The translations under genes were made by a program, and so were the position numbers. Positions 33,131 through 45,035 of a DNA stretch of 64,000 bases are shown in pieces (the first letter of the stretch is position 1; each line of letters begins with the position of its first letter). The notes beneath the pieces were generated by a model. That model was not told the DNA's origin, made no database searches, and saw only the letters and a program-made list of their open reading frames with translations. The DNA comes from Limnephilus marmoratus (Eukaryota > Arthropoda > Insecta > Trichoptera > Limnephilidae). The DNA lies in assembly GCA_917880885.1 (NCBI GenBank), contig OU862933.1:6433452-6497451 (forward strand), in the 5' to 3' direction.

Positions 33131-34678
33131 TAGAAGCAATGTAACACTTTGCTGTCTCTCAACAATTCTCGCGTTATTTCAGTTCTCTATAAGTTCATAG
33201 ACTTGAATGACTTAAATATTTGATTCATCCTGTCTCCACAGATTATTCTCAAAATTATAACTTTGATCTTTCTTAACGTTATCGGCACAAATCACTTCCA
33301 TTAGGGTGAATTGACTATTTAAAAAAAAGAAACCTAGGCGTTATAAGTTAGATAGGTCCCTACTGTAATTCCAGATAGAAAAAAAAGGCAAGAAGGCAAA
33401 AAGACACAAGTAGGTACTCTGTGCACGGGTAGCAGAGCCAGAAGTTCACTTTATTTCTGCCAAAAATACATAAAAATTAGCGTAGGATTAGGAAAATCTC
33501 TCCAAGCGGTCAAACGCTTCTTCTGTCTTATAAAATAATACGCGCTCGTTCGTTCTTAAACCTATTACGTACGTTCCCACAGCAAGTGGTGGCAAGCATA
33601 GCAGTGGTGGCTCGAGCACTTCTTTGATGGTGGGGATCGACATTTTTTTACGTACTGTACCGTAATCATACCACCCGTAGAAAATAATATAAAATTTCTC
33701 AAAATTTTTTTTTGATGGTCTAATCATGCTAATCGGCATAGATATATACCAATTTACAAATAGTATAATAAAAATAAAGCTTTATCTTGCAAGATTATTA
33801 TCGAGCTTAATTTAAACGCGAGCGATTCCCACCCCAAACTACGCCAACAAATGGTTCAGTAGTTTATCGTTGGGATTCGTTGGATTATCCCCACGGTATT
33901 TGTAATTCACATATGAGTACGCGTGCACGGTTCTCGGATTGCATACGATCGCGAAAGAAATGCAAGGAATGAACCAAAACACCTAAGGGGACAGCTCGGA
34001 TTGACCCCCGAGTGCACAGTAGGTTCTGCGCACTGAGAAATAGACTCTGATGGATCGGGCGATGGTCGGCTATCCGCTGTTCTCATACGCCGTACGTTGT
34101 TCGCTGTACGCGCGTCGGTTCTTATTAAAATCATCCGGAATAATTTTTTGTATTTTATTTCTGCAATTGGTAATTACTTTTATGTTTAAAGAATTCATTC
34201 ATTTTGGTGAAGACTGTTATAACTGGTGTGGACTGTCCCCATTGTCCTCCTGTGAAGAACCGCCACTGAAGCATAGTGATGCAGGCTTTACGCTGGCCGC
34301 CCTTTGAATACTCCTGAACGAGGGAAGTACAGATACCCGTTCTCTTTATATGCCTTCTGTCGGCTTTCCTTGTTGGCTGATGACACTGCTATTTTCACCA
34401 ACCCACAATCACCACTTATTCACAAGAAATCCATTTTAATACATTCTATGTAGATGAACATGCACTTCCTGCCAGATTCCACGACGTAGGTCATAGCTGA
34501 AACACTGACGTACTAAGCTGAACGCTGAAGTTCAAATTGAAATGAAGAAAAACATGCCAATTGGACCATTTCTTTCTTGATTTGTTTCTTATAATACATA
34601 CTTCTCAAAGCTCAGAATACTAATGAAGGGAAATAATGCTGTCCAAGTCTGTGGATATCTTTAATTTATCACTTTATC
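33131..34678. other. Unassigned DNA
   Basis: A minus-strand frame at 33488-33739 and frames around 33907-34307 have no motif I recognise. The part at 34030-34130 is somewhat GC-richer. Confidence 0.35.
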
Positions 34679-35018
34679 AGCTGGTACCCGGCATGCGTTG
34701 CAATGCCATTCAAAGAAATAAATTGTTTCTCCCTGCATGTCCATTCCGATGCGTCCCCGTTCCCCTCCCGCGTGGGGACGCGGGAAGGGGTTCCCCTCCT
34801 GCGTTCCCCTTCCACCTTCCCCGCCTTCCCGCACTCTCGTCTCCATTCACGCGAACCCCACCTCCTTCGTTACCCTCTCCCTCCTGCCTTCCCTCCTTGC
34901 CGCTAAAATATATGAAATACACCCATTTTCAAACCCCTCGCCCACCACCTGTAGTAATTTTTTATACAAATTTCATAACGCCAGAGCTAACCGTTATAAT
35001 AAAAATACTCTTCTGCTG
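34679..35018 (-). mobile_element. Helitron-like 3' part with pyrimidine-rich segment
   Basis: On the plus strand it begins CAGCTGGTACCCGGCATGCG, then TTGTTTCTCCCTGCATGTCC and a pyrimidine-rich stretch to about 34905, then ACCACCTGTAGTAATTTTTT. It is related to 61266-61663, and CTAG is degraded to CAG. Frames through the pyrimidine tract are meaningless. Confidence 0.55.
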
Positions 35019-35120
35019 AAATGCAATGTTCTTTAAAAAATTTGAGCCAATCCATCGATTACTTTCCGAGATTTGCGGATACCAACATACGGAACCTAAA
35101 TTTGTACACGTACGTATTAC

Positions 35121-35614
35121 TAACGAGTTCCCGGCATGCGTTGCTTGATATGCTACTTAATAATACGTTATTTCTCCCTGCGTGTGCTTTCCCATTCGTC
35201 CCCTTCCGCCTCCCCTTCCTCTCTTACGTCCCCTTTCCCTCAAGCGTTCCCACTCCGCCATCTCCGCCTTCCCTCTCCCCACTCCCCTCTTTTCAAACAG
35301 CTCGCTTACCACCTGTTGCAATTTTTTATACAAATTTAATAATGCCAGAGCTTACTCTTACATATAAAAATCAAAATTTATCTATATAGAAATCATCGCG
35401 GTCATGCGCACATCAATTCCCCAAAGTTTCATCGCAATCGGATGAACGGTTAGCAATGCATAATTTCATGATGCCAAAACTCACTATTTTACCTACCTGT
35501 ACAGAAACCATCGCGGGCATGCGCACATCAATCCCCAAACATCGGATGAATGGTTTAGCAACGCATAGACATCCACATACTCACTCATTATATCCCCAAG
35601 CAAACATATATAGA
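35121..35614 (-). mobile_element. Helitron-like element, second adjacent copy
   Basis: It carries CCCGGCATGCGTTGC, TTTCTCCCTGCGTGTGC, a pyrimidine-rich tract (35190-35290), CAAACAGCTCGCTTACCACC, and an internal near-duplication of ATCGCGG(T/G)CATGCGCACATC (35396 and 35510). Its 5' end on the minus strand reads A|TCTATATATG at about 35614. Confidence 0.55.
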
Positions 35615-36352
35615 TAGAAAATAGACTAACACAAAAGATTATTCGGGGACAGTTAATTTATGTATAAAAAGATAGAAGTAAACTGTTTAATTTTTATTAA
35701 TCCTATGTATAAGTCTTTAAAATGATGTCAATAATATGGAATAAATATAAAAAAAAGTTGTTGATAACGCAGTAAAAATAGAATTTAAAAGTTAAATTTC
35801 AAAAATAAATTCTTCGGAAAAGTGTGAACAAAAATCTATTTGTTAATAAACTCCCACCCACAAAACGTAGTACCTAAAATAAAACTTTAGGCAACCAACG
35901 TCTCTTATTTCATTCTATAAAATTTAAGAAAACAGAAGATGAAAAAGACACAGAAGATATTGGAGTATATTATTACGTTAGCGTCTGCGTATTTGAATTT
36001 CAGAACCCAGCCACGAGTCCATGTCGGACGACACGCTTAACGGCCGCGCCTCAAATAATCTGTGTACGCGGAATTTCACACAAAGCTACTGCTATAATTC
36101 GGTTTCCACAAGATGACGCTACTTCGCCATCAGCTCGAATATGGATGTTTCTTCCCTAGATATAACTACTACGGATTTGTAAAATTTAAGTATCTATCCG
36201 GATATGGAGAGATTACATATGGCGTCATAGGCGTCATAGCCTGTCATTAGCTATCACTGGGTCACGTGGATCCAAAGAACTGCTTATTTTTGCAACCAGT
36301 TTTTATCGTATTTATAAAATGGTTACCTACACTCAAACTGGGCGAAGCCGAA

Positions 36353-36360
36353 TATAAAAG
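36353..36360 (+). promoter_or_regulatory. Possible TATA box
   Basis: TATAAAAG lies in a GC-rich local context (GCCGCCCGCGGGGCC). No downstream coding exon is visible in the next kilobase, so its use as a promoter is speculative. Confidence 0.25.
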
Positions 36361-36856
36361 CCGCCCGCGGGGCCTAGCAGCAAAAACCTGCAGAGCGGGT
36401 TTACGTTAGTGTGGAGAAAACAATCATTGAAATATTAAAAATAACCGGTCAGTTTTCAAATTTCAATTACTTGCTACAATACTGCCCAAGCAAGTAGGGA
36501 TAAATAATAAAATGTAAAAATAAAGAATACACCAATGCAATACACTTGATAATTTGAATAAATAATGGTCTTTGATTAATTAATTAAACAAATAACCTTT
36601 TTTAACACGAATAATTTTTTGGTTTGCGCATACTCCGGTCAAAATTAGCTTTAGGATTTAAGGATGCTCTTGAAATATTTTCTTTGTTTTCCATTAAATG
36701 CAATAAGGCTTTATTGAACTTTCATATTCTATAAAATACTGATCGTCAAGTACTTTCTATGTTTAATAGAAAAAAAACTTTGTCAAAATTCTAGTTTTGG
36801 TTTAGCACCATAATATTCGTATGTAGGTACTTCTTTTAGTTTTTTGTCTCGAATTT

Positions 36857-37035
36857 ATCCTATTAATATTATAAAGGCGAAAGTTGGTATGGATGTAAGG
36901 ATATATGGGATGTGCGGATGTATGTTTGTTACTCTCACGCAAAAAATACTGAATGGACTTAAAAAATTCTTTCACTAATAGAAAGCTACATTATTTGCGA
37001 GTAATATAGGCTGTGTATTGGTAAGCTCAGGCGTT
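36857..37035 (+). mobile_element. Helitron-like 5' fragment
   Basis: ATCCTATTAATATTATAAAG then GCGAAAGTTGGTATGGATGT and TTGTTACTCTCACGC is the widespread insect element start. The 3' CTAG end is not visible, so it is truncated or decayed. Confidence 0.5.
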
Positions 37036-37175
37036 ATGAAATTATTGATTATGCGTTTATTGTCCATTGTTATTTTATAACTACTCGTATAAGTAATTAT
37101 TTGACGTGCGCCGTTATTTTGTTATTTGTTTAGGTTACTATGGAGATCCCTTTCATAGTTAAATTTATACCAATA

Positions 37176-38140
37176 CTAGCTGACCCGACGAACTTCGTAC
37201 CGCCTCAGAATCAAAAACTGTTGTCAACTTATTAGCTGAATTGATCTAAATTGTTTCTCCCTGCGTATCCTTTCCCCTCTCCCTCTCCCTCTCCCTCTCC
37301 CTCTCCCTCTCCCTCTCCCTCTCCCTCTCCCTCTCCCTCTCCCTCTCCCTCTCCCTCTCCCTCTCCCTCTCCCTCTCCCTCTCCCTCTCCCTCTCCCTCT
37401 CCCTCTCCCTCTCCCTCTCCCTCTCCCTCTCCCTCTCCCTCTCCCTCTCCCTCTCCCTCTCCCTCTCCCTCTCCCTCTCCCTCTCCCTCTCCCTCTCCCT
37501 CTCCCTCTCCCTCTCCCTCTCCCTCTCCCTCTCCCTCTCCCTCTCCCTCTCCCTCTCCCTCTCCCTCTCCCTCTCCCTCTCCCTCTCCCTCTCCCTCTCC
37601 CTCTCCCTCTCCCTCTCCCTCTCCCTCTCCCTCTCCCTCTCCCTCTCCCTCTCCCTCTCCCTCTCCCTCTCCCTCTCCCTCTCCCTCTCCCTCTCCCTCT
37701 CCCTCTCCCTCTCCCTCTCCCTCTCCCTCTCCCTCTCCCTCTCCCTCTCCCTCTCCCTCTCCCTCTCCCTCTCCCTCTCCCTCTCCCTCTCCCTCTCCCC
37801 ACTCCACTTCTCCCCTTCCCCCGTCCCGCTAACCCCCCTTCCTGAGTTCCTTTCCCCCCTCCCCCCTCACCCCTCCCCCGGTTCACAGTTCAATATTATA
37901 CCCCTTACAATATTGCTGCAGTTATTTCAAAATAGGAGAATTCGTTCCATACAAAATGTATGGGGAAAATAATTTTCTTCAGAGTGGAACACCCTTTACT
38001 TTTAGGGGCATGAAAAATAGATGTTGGTCGATTCTCAGACCTACCAGATAAGCACACAAAATTTCATCAAAATTGGTCCAGCCGTTTCGGAGGAGTATGG
38101 CAACAAACACCGTGACACGAGAATTTTATATATTAGAAGA
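37176..38140 (-). mobile_element. Helitron-like element carrying a (CTCCCT)n array
   Basis: On the minus strand it starts A|TCTTCTAATATATAAAATTC followed by TCGTGTCACGGTGTTTGTTG. It ends TACGAAGTTCGTCGGGTCAG then CTAG|T, with an ACGAA/TTCGT mini-hairpin about ten bases before CTAG. These features match the Helitron end structure. No Rep/helicase is encoded. The internal pyrimidine tract is hugely expanded. Confidence 0.7.
37276..37798. repeat. Uninterrupted hexanucleotide microsatellite (CTCCCT)~87
   Basis: About 523 bp of perfect CCCTCT units. It yields long spurious frames on both strands (SPSPSP, GEGEGE, GRGRGR). It is a polypurine/polypyrimidine tract with mirror symmetry, so it could form triplex DNA, and the purine strand could form G-quadruplexes. 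Confidence 0.97.
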
Positions 38141-38144
38141 TTAT

Positions 38145-38372
38145 AAATGCGAAACTGCGTGTGTTTGATCGTTACGCTTTAACAGGTGGCACGCGAGCTG
38201 TTTGAAAAATGAATGTAACGGGTATGGAGGGGTGACGAAGAAGGGAGAGGGGGAGGGGGGTGGAAAGTGGGTGAGAGGGAGGAAGCGGGAATGGGGGTTG
38301 GGATAGGGAAGGTAGAGGAGGCGGAGTGGGAACCCCCTAATACTATGCGAGCGAAGCCGGGGAAAAAGCTAG
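38145..38372 (+). mobile_element. Short Helitron-like element abutting the previous one
   Basis: ATAAATGCGAAACTGCGTGT begins the copy and CGAGCGAAGCCGGGGAAAAA then GCTAG|T ends it. The middle is purine-rich (38215-38335), the complement of the pyrimidine tract in its relatives. The start lies within a few bases of the end of 37176-38140. Confidence 0.6.
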
Positions 38373-40075
38373 TTATAAATAATTCAATGCTATTTTCATA
38401 TCTCAAAGATGGTTTTCCTGCCTCTACGTATTATAAGATGTAATTAATGTTTAGCGCTTGTTGAAACGCATCATAGAGGTCATTTTATTCTAGTAGGTAA
38501 TTTTTGTTGGTATTTAATCACACCAATCATCATAGTTATTTAAATACTTTTACTCTTATAAAATCTTAAGCTTAGCCAATCCGTATCATGACTTGGCGAG
38601 TTTGTGATCTGTTAAGTTTCCAGCCTTTCATAGCAGCGGTACTTTCGCTTCGTCTGAACTAAACTCTAAGATCGTGTATGGCGAAGGAATTGTATGCAGT
38701 TGTTTTGTCGATACCGCAAATGGTGTTTCTAGAGGAGCTTTGATGCCGTGGAGGCTTATACGTGCTTATAAAAAATGTTTGAAAATCAAGTTACTTTTTA
38801 AGGCTCCGTTAGATATGTTTATTATTACATTATGTTTGATAGGCACTATCCAGCTCATTTCAAACTGTTTTGAGAAAATTAGAATTATTTTTTTAGAATT
38901 GTATCAATATAGCCAATAGCATTGAATGTAGGAACTATAACAAAATTATTAAACTAATATCTCCTTGATCGTCTAAGTCTAGACACCTGTTTGAATGCCC
39001 GAATTCGACAAGAAATTTTTACATTAGGAAGTAGGTACTACGGATATCACAGATGTCAAATACGGAACAGAAAATGTGGAATAATGCCTCATTTTTTATA
39101 GTTCAATTGATATTTAAGAAATTTTATTAGAATAACTTTTTAGCTTATATCCATAAATGCAAGGGCATAACTGTAGCATTAAGGCGATCCAATAGTTCAG
39201 GAAAAAAATCGAAATCGGAATTCACGACCTTTATGGGAGGAGTTTAAAAATACTTGAGAAAAAGCTTTTGGAAAGGTTGGAAAAGGTATTTGAGAATTTT
39301 TTTGCAGGTTAATTTCGTAAAGGCATGTAAAAAAGATTAATTAGTTTTTTTCGCATTGTTTATTGTAAGAAAACGGAAATTTAAAATTGATTTCACGAAA
39401 CTAAGCGACGCGGAGTCACACAACTGTCTCCCGCTCCGGCTGGGGCGTGACTGATACGAAATAGGTGTGCCCAGTGCAGGTGGTTCTTGGGCCCATGCCA
39501 TAAGAGTCACTTCAAGTATCCAAATTCGTAGAGTGCGGGCCGTATTGATTGATGTCAAAAATAACAACGAGAAAATGCATATTTTATTTTATTTTGTGAA
39601 GTTCGGGCGTAAACATCAATTTTTTTTGCGATTATTATAAAAGAAACTAAATTTGCCACATTATACAATAAAACCAAATCCGAAAAAGGGTTTATAAATA
39701 GGAGAGTTTGGACTTGAAAGTGTTTTTTATAGACCTTATACTTTATTTTTTTATAGGCTTATTAAAAGACTTATAAAAAATGACCGATATTTTTAAGGGC
39801 CAAGGTGTATTCTACACGCAGTATTTAATTGAAGCATCTATAATACTTCTAAGCCATTAAATTTTCAAAACAAAAACATATGATTTTACATTATTCAGTA
39901 TGGCTTCATCTTAACACTATGCTTACCACAGCTTGTTATTGTAGTAATATATTGTTATTGTTGTAAAAGGAATGTAATCCACGAGTACTATTCTTTTTTT
40001 TTCTACGCAATACTGTGAGAGTTGGGGTGGAGGGGGGTGTTTTGGAATCTAGTAAACCCCCCCCTCCCTCCCTTA
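38373..40075. other. Unassigned AT-rich DNA
   Basis: I see no gene. A GC-richer patch at 39400-39550 (frame on minus, no motif) remains unexplained. Confidence 0.35.
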
Positions 40076-40282
40076 TAAATGTAATATAGAAGAAGATGAA
40101 ACTAATAAATCTAAACGAAACATGAAACAGAACAAGACATAGAAGAATAAAAAAGTGTTATGGTCGCAACTGAGAAGTTTTTTCTTTCCAGTTGCGACCA
40201 TTACCTTTCTATTTTTCCCTTATTTATTCTGTTTCATGCTTCGTTAGATTCTACTATATTCTAGTATTATATTCTTCTTCAA
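40076..40282. repeat. Palindromic element, arms about 95 bp
   Basis: ATGGTCGCAACTG (40159) pairs with CAGTTGCGACCAT (40189). Pairing continues outward through ATAGAAGAAT/TTCTATTTTT, CATGAAACAGA/TCTGTTTCATG and GAAGAAGA/TTCTTCTTC. A half-copy occurs at 57328-57390. It is probably a MITE. Confidence 0.65.
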
Positions 40283-41048
40283 TGATATTTAAGAGTTTCA
40301 TAGTTCACGAAGAAAATGACTACGTGTCTAAAAATCGTTCAAATTGAATTTCAGCACATGACAAAATGACTAAATTTCATAATATCCGTGCTCACCACTG
40401 GCGAGATTTTGCTGCCGACAATTTGTGCATGAGAGGTTTTACGTCATTCAAATATGGAGATAGGAAGAGATTTCTGATTTGATTTGAAAACGGTTTTGAC
40501 TCTATTTAATTTATACAACCATCATCCATTCTGGCTCCAACATCTGCGGAATCGCTTAAAAATAGGCAAAGTTTCTTTATTTGTACAGCAGTCTGGATCA
40601 AATAGGCAATACCAGTCTGTTTTATATAAATATCTGTAACCACTAGTTATTGTAAGGAAGAAAAAGTAATAAAAAAAACACTTTTACTGAAACCTTCAAT
40701 GCATTTGTGATAGATACAAAAGAATAGTAAATAATAGATTTTTCCACAGAATATCCGACCATTGACTTATTGTATGTCTAATTTAAAACGCGATATCAAT
40801 GCTAATAATACTTGACTAATGTATATAGCGCCGTTTTTGCAATATAGTTTGATATGATGAAAGTCAATCGAGTTTTAAGATAAATATGAATAGGAATGGA
40901 TATTACAAAAATGCTACCGTGTGCGTGTACACTCATGAAATGCATATTTTGGCCATGTTTGACGTTACTTAGGTAGGTACAAAAGAGCTTAACTATATTA
41001 TGTAATGTTCTTTAGTCCCAGTGACTGGGATTACCTGATGTATATTCG

Positions 41049-41910
41049 CAGGGCCGGATTAACCATGTCGGGGCCCCTAGGCAATCCACGTCTCGGGGCC
41101 CCTTTACCAATGGAGGAGGAGGGGGGGGGGGGTTGAAGGGGCCTCCTTGTTCCCTTGATCAAATGCTTAACCACCCTAAAAAGGGGGGGGGGGGGTAAGG
41201 TTTTAAAACTGTTTCATTTTTTCTGAATTTACAACATATCGAGAGTATTGTGTCAAAATTTCAAGTAAATCGGAGCAAAACTAACGAATATACACTGTAT
41301 ATACGAATATACTCGAAATATATCGAGTATAAAAATTTTCAAATCGGTTTTCTCGCAAACAACATTTTTGTACAAAAAAAACATATCAAAAAAGTCACCG
41401 GAGTTAAAAATTTCATTTACATTTTTTACTCCAAATAATGTCAGGAATCACTGGTTAAAGTAAGTCAAGTACGTCCCTTAACACCCTGTATAATTAGAAA
41501 TAAAAGCAAAAAATAAAACAAAACAAATGCCAATATAAACCACACACGGCACCTTCAATTACTTCAGATACTATGTTATGATGCAACAAATAGAAGGAAA
41601 GAAAAGTAAAATAAAACTATGTTTATATATTTGTTTTAATTATAGACTTTTTATTTATTATTTGTGTATGATGTAACCATTATTACCTAATTATTATAAT
41701 TTGTTGTTGTTTTTTTTAATGCGTGTACCTAATGTTATTAACCTGTAAATGTTCATAATAAAAAAAATTAAAACGTCTTGAAAGCTGACTTTCCGAAACT
41801 TCGTTGCTCATTAATTGAAGCAAGTCATCTTTTCTCGAGACGCGGGGCCCCTAGCCGATGCGGGGCGCCTAGGCAGTTGCCTACTCTGCCTTAGGGATAA
41901 TCCGGTACTG
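41049..41910. mobile_element. hAT-like non-autonomous element, 5-bp flank
   Basis: The ends CAGGGCCGGATTAACC and, inverted, GGATAATCCGGTACTG are flanked by ATTCG at 41044-41048 and 41911-41915. Subterminal GGGGCCCCTAG words occur at both ends. Internal poly-G runs (41118-41131, 41186-41196) and an arm of the long-TIR MITE (41399-41490) are present. There is no transposase frame. Confidence 0.65.
41399..41490 (-). mobile_element. Long-TIR MITE arm inside the hAT-like element
   Basis: GGAGTTAAAAATTTCATTTA, TTTTTACTCCAAATAATGTC, AGGAATCACTGGTTAAAGTA and CACCCTGTA match the family ends at 18743 and 4968. The partner arm is not obvious. Confidence 0.5.
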
Positions 41911-42698
41911 ATTCGGGAATCTTCAATAAAGCTTGTGTTTCGTCGTGATTAAAACTCTTGTTTTTTTTATTACTCACATATACGTTATCGAGAGGTTTAT
42001 AATGAATATTTGACTGAACTCAACGTCAGTTGTAATGGATGCTCTGTGTATTTCCGAAACAAGGGAACTCGGCACTGAAGGTGCCCAGCTGTCGATCGGA
42101 TATCATCGGCTACTTCCGTAATCATTCGGTATTACACACAAACGGTGACAGTTGACACTTCCCTATAGTCCTACTTTACTGACATCTGTTGAAACACCTT
42201 AAAACTACATATAACAATCTATACTAATGACATCTGTTAAAGGACATTGAAACTACGTATCTACATACTCCTGTATACTACACCGTATAATATTTTATTA
42301 TCAAATTTAACGTGAAATTCAGACGGAAAGGAGGAAAAAGTTATTGTAATAATTTCAAGTAACAAAATTTATAAAGCAACCAAAAATGCTGATTTCGGTT
42401 GTGTGTCTAACTGTCTATGTAACTCAGGTTCAATGAACTCGGATTGTATTTTCAATTTCTGAACTTATAGTCTGATGAATTCAGACAAGCGATAAAGTAT
42501 CTACCTACGATAATATTATATTTGAAAAGAAAATTATGATAATTACTATATTTTAAAAATTGGAGATATTCTGTCACTATCCCGTGATTTTTACGCGTCT
42601 GCGCTAGTTAGGTAAAAATTTGCTTACTGTCCAGTCACATCGACCAATGCATTTTTTTTTTAAATTAGGTATGATATATGCTAATCGCCAGTGGGAAT

Positions 42699-42806
42699 AT
42701 GACATCTTCAATTTGGTAGGTACGTTGTGAGACTAAAGGAAGTGTGGAGGAGAATGAGATGTAGTAGAGGAAGGTTGGGAAGTATCTTACAATTCAGGAC
42801 TGATTA
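42699..42806 (-). mobile_element. SINE-A fragment
   Basis: CAATTTGGTAGGTACGTTGT then GAGACTAAAGGAAGTGTGG and GGAAGGTTGGGAAGTA match the middle of SINE-A on the minus strand. Both ends are lost. Confidence 0.55.
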
Positions 42807-42837
42807 CATAACTAAAAAAAACCTACTAACCATCACA

Positions 42838-43062
42838 CCGTTTCCCCGCGGGAGTAGTCAGAGAGGACGGATCGCCAAACAACTCGATCTTGGCACACAC
42901 TCCTTGCCTCGTTCACATTCATACATCGTCTCATCCATGCTCTTCTATTATTCCGATTCTTCACATGGCCCGACTTAAGTATCTGATTCACTTGGTGGTG
43001 CCATGTCTTCCTCGGGCGTCCCCGACTAATTACATAACACGTCGAAATCCTTTTTAAGCAAC
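42838..43062 (-). pseudogene. RTE-like LINE polymerase C-terminal fragment
   Basis: An open stretch of about 70 codons on the minus strand without a start codon. It reads STCYVISRGRPRKTWHHQ, then VNQILKSGHVKNRN and MNVNEARSVCQDRVVWR. The GRPRKTW box followed by a D/N-R-xx-W motif is the usual tail of RTE-type LINE polymerases. A stop lies just upstream in frame, and no other part of the element is nearby. The SINE-A fragment follows on the same strand. Confidence 0.65.
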
Positions 43063-43484
43063 GTTACTATTGACAATGGTTTATTCACCAGGGCGATACT
43101 AAGAGTACATAAGTACCTACCCTACTACTGTTGTTTGAACAACAATAGTCGCCTTTCTTCTGTGAAGTTCTTAAAACCAACATTTGCCTATTGTATCGGA
43201 CGAAATAAATTTTGTATGGAAAAATCGAATCTATCCACAATCGATTGGTCGTGGGCTTGATACGGTATTTACATAGGTAGGTCAACAGAAAAAACAAAAA
43301 ACGTGTTTTTAAGATAAAAACCTTGGCATTAGCTATTGAGAAGAAAGATAGGTGCTTAGATTCTCGTACTTTAAAAGAGAAAACGACTACGAAATACAAT
43401 ACAGTGTTTTTTAAAGATTTTTGGGTTTTGTGAATGTGTTTTACCCAGTAGACTGCCGAAATAGGAATCAGAATTTTGGGATAG

Positions 43485-43860
43485 TATGAAGCAATGTTAA
43501 AGCATTATTGTAAACACTACAGGAAAACTGATAAAATAACATAAAGGAATCAGTGAAAGTATGAAGCAATCTTCAAGCATTATTGTAGGCAAGGCAAGAA
43601 AATTAATAAAATAACGTAAATGAGTCAGAATTTGGTGATGGTATGAAGCAACGTTAAAGTATTATCATAGGCACGGTAATAAAATTGATAAAATAATATA
43701 AAGAAGTTCGAATTTGGTGATGGTATAAAGCAACATTAGAGTATTATTGTAGGCACGGCAAGAAAATTGATAAAATAACATAAAGGAGTCAGGATTTGGT
43801 GTTAGTAGGTATGAAGAAACGTTAAAGCATTATTTTAGTCACGGCAGGAAAATTGGCAAT
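43485..43860. repeat. Satellite-like tandem array, about 80-bp unit, five copies
   Basis: GTATGAAGCAAYGTTAAAGC recurs at about 43485, 43559, 43640, 43722 and 43808. Each is followed by ATTATTGTAGGCACGGCAAG, AAAATTGATAAAATAACATA and AGTCAG-TTTGGTG. Spacing is 74-86 bp. Confidence 0.85.
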
Positions 43861-44250
43861 ATACCATGATACGTAGGTGTTATCGTGGTTCATTTCAGGG
43901 TTATTGTGTCGTGTTGCGCTCTTCCTTATAGATTGGTTTTATTTAGTTGTCAAAACATCAAATTTATCTTATACAATAATTAACTGGATTCATAAAATAA
44001 TTTTGTTTTCCCTTTAACTTGGAGGCGTTGGGTTGTTGACGTTATTACCATGTTGTCAATTGGTGATAGTTTATGACGACTGTCGCGTTTCTGATGGTAA
44101 AATAAATTCCTGGCGATGCCCGGGCATTATTCTGCTTTAAGAAGTGGGAAAAACAGGGTGGTTTAAACAGTGATCTTTCTCTTCTTTTGAAGGTCAACTG
44201 TGCAAAATTTCACCAATATCAGAATAACACTGTAGGTTTGTTGAAAAAAC

Positions 44251-44988
44251 TGTGGCGGTCCCGACAGGGGGGCCTCACTTACCTTTGCAGGCGGCTAGCT
44301 CATATCGTCGATGAGCATGAGGTCTCTCCACCTCAAGGTGGTAGGTAGCTAAATTAAGAGGTACAAAGGTATTTACCCACGCGTAATCTCATCAAATGAA
44401 AGAGGAAGCTGGATAAAACATAGCTATATTGTCTAGTAAACACCAATACAACACAGCTTGCAAAATACATATCGGACACAATTACAATGATTCAGATTAC
44501 AATGCCTGGCTAGGTAATTCCTAACAAAGAAATCTCTCTCAAAATCCTCCCTGGGACTGGGAATGCGATTAGTGTTACCCGTAAATTACTCTAAAAGACA
44601 CATTATAAACAGAGGGGAGATCGACTTACAGCTGGTCGTCAGGGGGCAGGAAACCAGGAGGCAGGCCATGGTCAGAATAGGCAGTTCCATCACTCTACAC
44701 GGTGGTGTCAACTCAACATAGAGTCTCACACCTGCGACCCGTAATTACTGAGTTCAAATCGAGTTCGATAGTTTAGTCGCGACAGCCATTGCTTCGGCGT
44801 ATCGAGAGCGGCAAAGCGAGCGCGCGGTCGACGTGACCTTCCCGTACCGGGAGTAGCTTCTCTCTCGGGAGTGCGAGTAGAGGTGCGCTGTGCTCCCTTT
44901 AGCTAGCGGGGGGGGGAAGGGAGCGCTTCCGTTAGCGAGTAGAATGTCGGCCAAGGGACTACTTTACTATTACTCCACATACAGTTCT
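44251..44988 (-). mobile_element. Possible solo or 3' LTR
   Basis: On the minus strand the block begins TGTGGAGTAATAG and ends GGACCGCCACA, giving the TGTGG...CCACA inverted ends typical of LTRs. It is preceded by a purine-rich AAGCGGGAGAAC that could be a polypurine tract. It is GC-rich at one end (44780-44950). No primer-binding site, gag or pol is visible, and no 4-6 bp target duplication was found, so this is tentative. Confidence 0.4.
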
Positions 44989-45035
44989 CCCGCTTAATGT
45001 GTATCGTAACAAAACAAAGACATCTAAACCGGGAT

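Noticed and set aside
37224..37886. Long frames reading [12 protein letters not shown] or SPSPSP on both strands
   Set aside because: They are translations of the CTCCCT microsatellite and have no other content.
42170..42265. Two similar GACATCTGTT(G/A)AA stretches about 60 bp apart
   Set aside because: A weak two-copy similarity of about 35 bp, not enough to define an element.
44754..44954. A 66-codon minus-strand frame
   Set aside because: It is a GC-rich stretch of the possible LTR with no known motif, so more likely chance.
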